A DNA stretch of 59,961 bases from Bryobacterales bacterium (lineage in GTDB: Bacteria; Acidobacteriota; Terriglobia; Bryobacterales; Bryobacteraceae): contig PLRS01000021.1 of the NCBI GenBank assembly GCA_003164035.1, positions 1-59,961 of the forward strand. Direction: 5' to 3'. The notes below the pieces were generated by a model, which did not search any database, was not told where the DNA came from, and worked only from the letters and a program-made list of their open reading frames with translations. Below, piece by piece: positions 57,624 through 59,961 of this stretch (positions are counted from its first letter, which is position 1; every line of letters begins with the position of its first letter). The position numbers were made by a program, and so were the translations under genes.

Positions 57624-59961
57624 TTGAAATTCTCCTATAACTGGATTCGCGAGCTGGTCGAGGGCCTCGATTGCGCCCCCGCACCGCTGGAACGATTGAT
57701 CACCATGAAGACCGCCGAGTGCGAGGGCATCGAGGTGGTGGGAAGCCTGCTGGCCGAAGCGCTGGTGGTCCGGGTGTTAACGGCCGAACCGATCGCCGGC
57801 ACGCACCTGACCATGGCCGAAATCGACGCCGGTCCGCTTGGCCGCCGAACCGTCGTCTGCGGCGCTCCCAATTGCCGCGCCGGCATGAAGGCTGTCTGGG
57901 CGCCGATCGGCAAGAAGGTCATCCATGGCGTCGAGAGCGACGGCATGCTGGCTTCGGGCGCCGAGCTCGCGATCAACCGCGAGCAGGTGGGAATCGTGGA
58001 GCTGGAAGCTCCGGTGGGCGCTCCGATTCCGGGCTGCGCGCCGGACAGTATTATCGAAATCGACAACAAGTCGATTACGCACCGTCCGGACTTGTGGGGG
58101 CATTGGGGCATGGCGCGGGAGGTGGCGGCCATCGCCGGCGGCAAGCTGAAGGATCCGGTGCGCCTGGACGGGCTGCCTGCCGCCGCGCCCGCCATTAAGG
58201 TCGAAGTGGCCGACCCAGATCTCTGCCCGCGGTACAGCGCGCTGGTGCTCGAAAACGTCACCTGGCAGCCATCGCCGTTGTGGCTGCAATGGCGGCTATC
58301 GAGTATCGGCTTGAACCCGATTAGCAACATCGTCGATGTGACCAACTACGTGATGGCGGAATTCGCCCAGCCGATGCACGCCTTCGATGCCGACAAGCTG
58401 AAGGGCGGCACCATTTTTGTGCGGCGGGCAACGGCGGGCGAGCATTTCGCCGCGCTCAACGGCGAGGAGTACACGCTGGATGCTTCGAACCTGGTGATTG
58501 CCGACGCCGGCGGCGCGATCGCTCTGGCCGGCGTAATCGGCGGGGCGGAAAGCGCCATCAGCGACTCCACCCGCCGGGTGGTTCTCGAAAGCGCCACCTT
58601 TCAGGCGGCATCGGTGCGAAAGACTTCGTCGGCCATCAAACTGCGGACCGATGCTTCGATGCGATTCGAAAAAGCGCAGGATCCGGCCAATACGGTTCGC
58701 GGCTTGGCTCGCGCGGTCGAGCTCCTCCATGCGGTTTCGCCGGGCATCCGTATCGTGGGCGGGGTGGCCGACGCGGCGCGGCCCACCGAGCCGCCGGCGC
58801 CCATCTCGCTGCCCCTGGACTGGCTGGAACGCAAACTGGGCCGCTCCATTCCAGCCGCTGAAGTGCGCGCCATTCTGGAAAGCCTGGAATTCGGCGTGGT
58901 GGAGAACGGGCCGCGCGCCTTCTCTGTCACCGTGCCAAGCTGGCGCGCTACCAAAGACGTTTCGATCAAAGACGACCTGGTGGAAGAGGTCGGCCGCATG
59001 GTGGGCTACGACTCCATTCCGCCGCGAGCCCCGCTGGTGGCCGCCGCCGTGCCGCCCGCCAACCCCGAACGGAATTTCCAGCACGACGTCCGCGCCCTCG
59101 TCGCCGATTCGGGCTTCACCGAGGTTTACAACTACTCCTTCCTGAGCGAGGAGGCGGTGCGCAAGTTCGGGTACGAGCCGGCGAGCCACGTGCGCGTGAC
59201 CAATCCCATCGCTAGCGACCAGGCTCTGTTGCGGCGCTCGCTGGTGCCGGAGTTGTGGCGCAACGTGATCGAAAACAGCAAGCACCGCGATTCGTTCCGG
59301 CTATTCGAGATCGGGCTGGAGGTCCACAAGGGCGGTGCGGGCTTGCCCGAAGAGATTCCGCACCTGGCGGCCGTCGTTTACGACCGCGCGGGCGACGGCA
59401 AGGCCGGTTTGGACGAGTTGAAGCGCGTGGCGGTCTGCCTGATGCCGGGGGCTGCTATTGAACCCTGCCCGGACCCGTCGGAGGTCGAGATTTACCAGCA
59501 CCCCGCGCGCGCCGCTTGGGTGGTCTGGAAAGGCGAGCGGGTGGGGCGACTGTTCGAGATTCACCCGTCGCTGATGGAGAGCGGCCGCGCCGCGGTGCTC
59601 GATCTGGATTTGAAGCGGGTGATGCGTCTCGGCGCCGGCGAGGTGAAGTACACTCCGATCCGCCGCTATCCTTCTAGCGCGTTCGATCTTTCGGTGATTG
59701 CCGGCGAGCGCGAATACGCTTCGGCGCTGGAAGCCAGTCTGCGGCGGTTCGCCGGACCGCTGGTGGAGAGCATCGAATTCCTGCGGGTGTATTCCGGCGC
59801 GCCGCTGCCCGAGGGCTCGAAGAGCGTCTCCTACCGGCTGACGCTGGGCTCGCCGGAACGAACGCTCGAAAGCGAAGAAATCGGCGCCATTCGCGCGCGC
59901 ATGATCGAAGGCATGCGCGGCCTAGGCTACGAGCTTAGGGATCGTAACGAAATAAGGTGTG
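57624..59961 (+). CDS. pheT: Phenylalanine-tRNA ligase beta subunit (3' end cut by window)
   Basis: This frame is open to the window edge (779 codons) and starts at TTG 57624 with KFSYNWIRELVEG. It contains the EMAP-like tRNA-binding domain (about 40-155), the B3/B4 editing region, the B5 domain, the catalytic-like core (SWRATKDVSIKDDLVEEVGR, FRLFEIGLEV) and the C-terminal FDX-ACB anticodon domain (YPSSAFDLSVIAG, LRVYSGAPLPEGSKSVSYRL). The last visible residues (GYELRDRNEIRC) are at or just beyond the normal end, so only a few codons and the stop are missing. The TTG start, 15 bp after pheS, may lower its rate of translation. Confidence 0.95.
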   Translation, partial: MKFSYNWIRELVEGLDCAPAPLERLITMKTAECEGIEVVGSLLAEALVVRVLTAEPIAGTHLTMAEIDAGPLGRRTVVCGAPNCRAGMKAVWAPIGKKVIHGVESDGMLASGAELAINREQVGIVELEAPVGAPIPGCAPDSIIEIDNKSITHRPDLWGHWGMAREVAAIAGGKLKDPVRLDGLPAAAPAIKVEVADPDLCPRYSALVLENVTWQPSPLWLQWRLSSIGLNPISNIVDVTNYVMAEFAQPMHAFDADKLKGGTIFVRRATAGEHFAALNGEEYTLDASNLVIADAGGAIALAGVIGGAESAISDSTRRVVLESATFQAASVRKTSSAIKLRTDASMRFEKAQDPANTVRGLARAVELLHAVSPGIRIVGGVADAARPTEPPAPISLPLDWLERKLGRSIPAAEVRAILESLEFGVVENGPRAFSVTVPSWRATKDVSIKDDLVEEVGRMVGYDSIPPRAPLVAAAVPPANPERNFQHDVRALVADSGFTEVYNYSFLSEEAVRKFGYEPASHVRVTNPIASDQALLRRSLVPELWRNVIENSKHRDSFRLFEIGLEVHKGGAGLPEEIPHLAAVVYDRAGDGKAGLDELKRVAVCLMPGAAIEPCPDPSEVEIYQHPARAAWVVWKGERVGRLFEIHPSLMESGRAAVLDLDLKRVMRLGAGEVKYTPIRRYPSSAFDLSVIAGEREYASALEASLRRFAGPLVESIEFLRVYSGAPLPEGSKSVSYRLTLGSPERTLESEEIGAIRARMIEGMRGLGYELRDRNEIRC

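Overview
The window reads like the chromosome of a member of the Acidobacteriota close to the Solibacter/Bryobacter group. Several features point the same way: uniformly high GC, two PadR-regulator plus very large MacB/FtsX-type permease pairs of the acidobacterial ADOP type, an Oar-like TonB-dependent receptor with a carboxypeptidase-regulatory domain, an SBBP beta-propeller protein, a PEP-CTERM/HAF-repeat protein, and a fragment of the Soli_TIGR03435 family. This placement is inferred from gene content; there is no rRNA gene in the window.

Layout. 1-1.7 kb holds broken RHS material with a candidate immunity gene and a repeat-rich stretch. 2-4.3 kb is a three-gene ABC exporter operon. 4.4-12.9 kb has a dihaem cytochrome c/PQQ dehydrogenase fusion, a membrane glycosyltransferase-like protein, an HpcH/HpaI aldolase, an SBBP protein and a DUF1080 hydrolase. 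13-17.9 kb carries the Oar-like receptor and a Tat-exported enolase-superfamily enzyme. 18-20.2 kb has two flavoprotein genes, one with an apparent frameshift in its signal peptide, and an RRM protein. 20.8-26.5 kb has a one-polypeptide restriction-modification protein followed by the first PadR/ADOP pair. 27-33.2 kb has a GAF-GGDEF cyclase, a SIR2-domain gene lying between two copies of an NtrC DNA-binding segment, and the ntrC/ntrB-like two-component pair. 33.2-38.8 kb has rpsA, hicAB, remnants of a TIGR03435 gene and of a dinJ/yafQ module, a chemoreceptor and a PEP-CTERM protein. 39-46.2 kb has a family-5 uracil-DNA glycosylase, a penicillin-binding transpeptidase, a DJ-1-like protein lacking its cysteine, a PP2C phosphatase, a Crp/Fnr regulator and a propeller-phosphoesterase. 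46.5-49.8 kb has a radical SAM gene coupled to a Sel1 protein with a Cys-rich tail, and a two-gene HU-like / HU-TIR unit. 49.9-56.5 kb has the second ADOP/PadR pair, a hybrid histidine kinase and a peroxiredoxin. The window ends in pheS and nearly complete pheT.

The most interesting candidates are three. First, the overlapping HU-like and HU-TIR genes suggest a TIR effector tethered to a DNA-binding fold. Second, the SIR2 gene sits between 99-bp direct repeats (94 of 99 identical) taken from the neighbouring response-regulator gene. Third, the radical SAM/Sel1 pair could be a peptide-modification unit. The two PadR genes also have unusually readable promoters, each with a palindrome of 6-bp half-sites separated by 5 bp. 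Several convergent gene junctions are filled with palindromic interspersed repeats. No tRNA, rRNA, CRISPR array or recognisable transposase was found.
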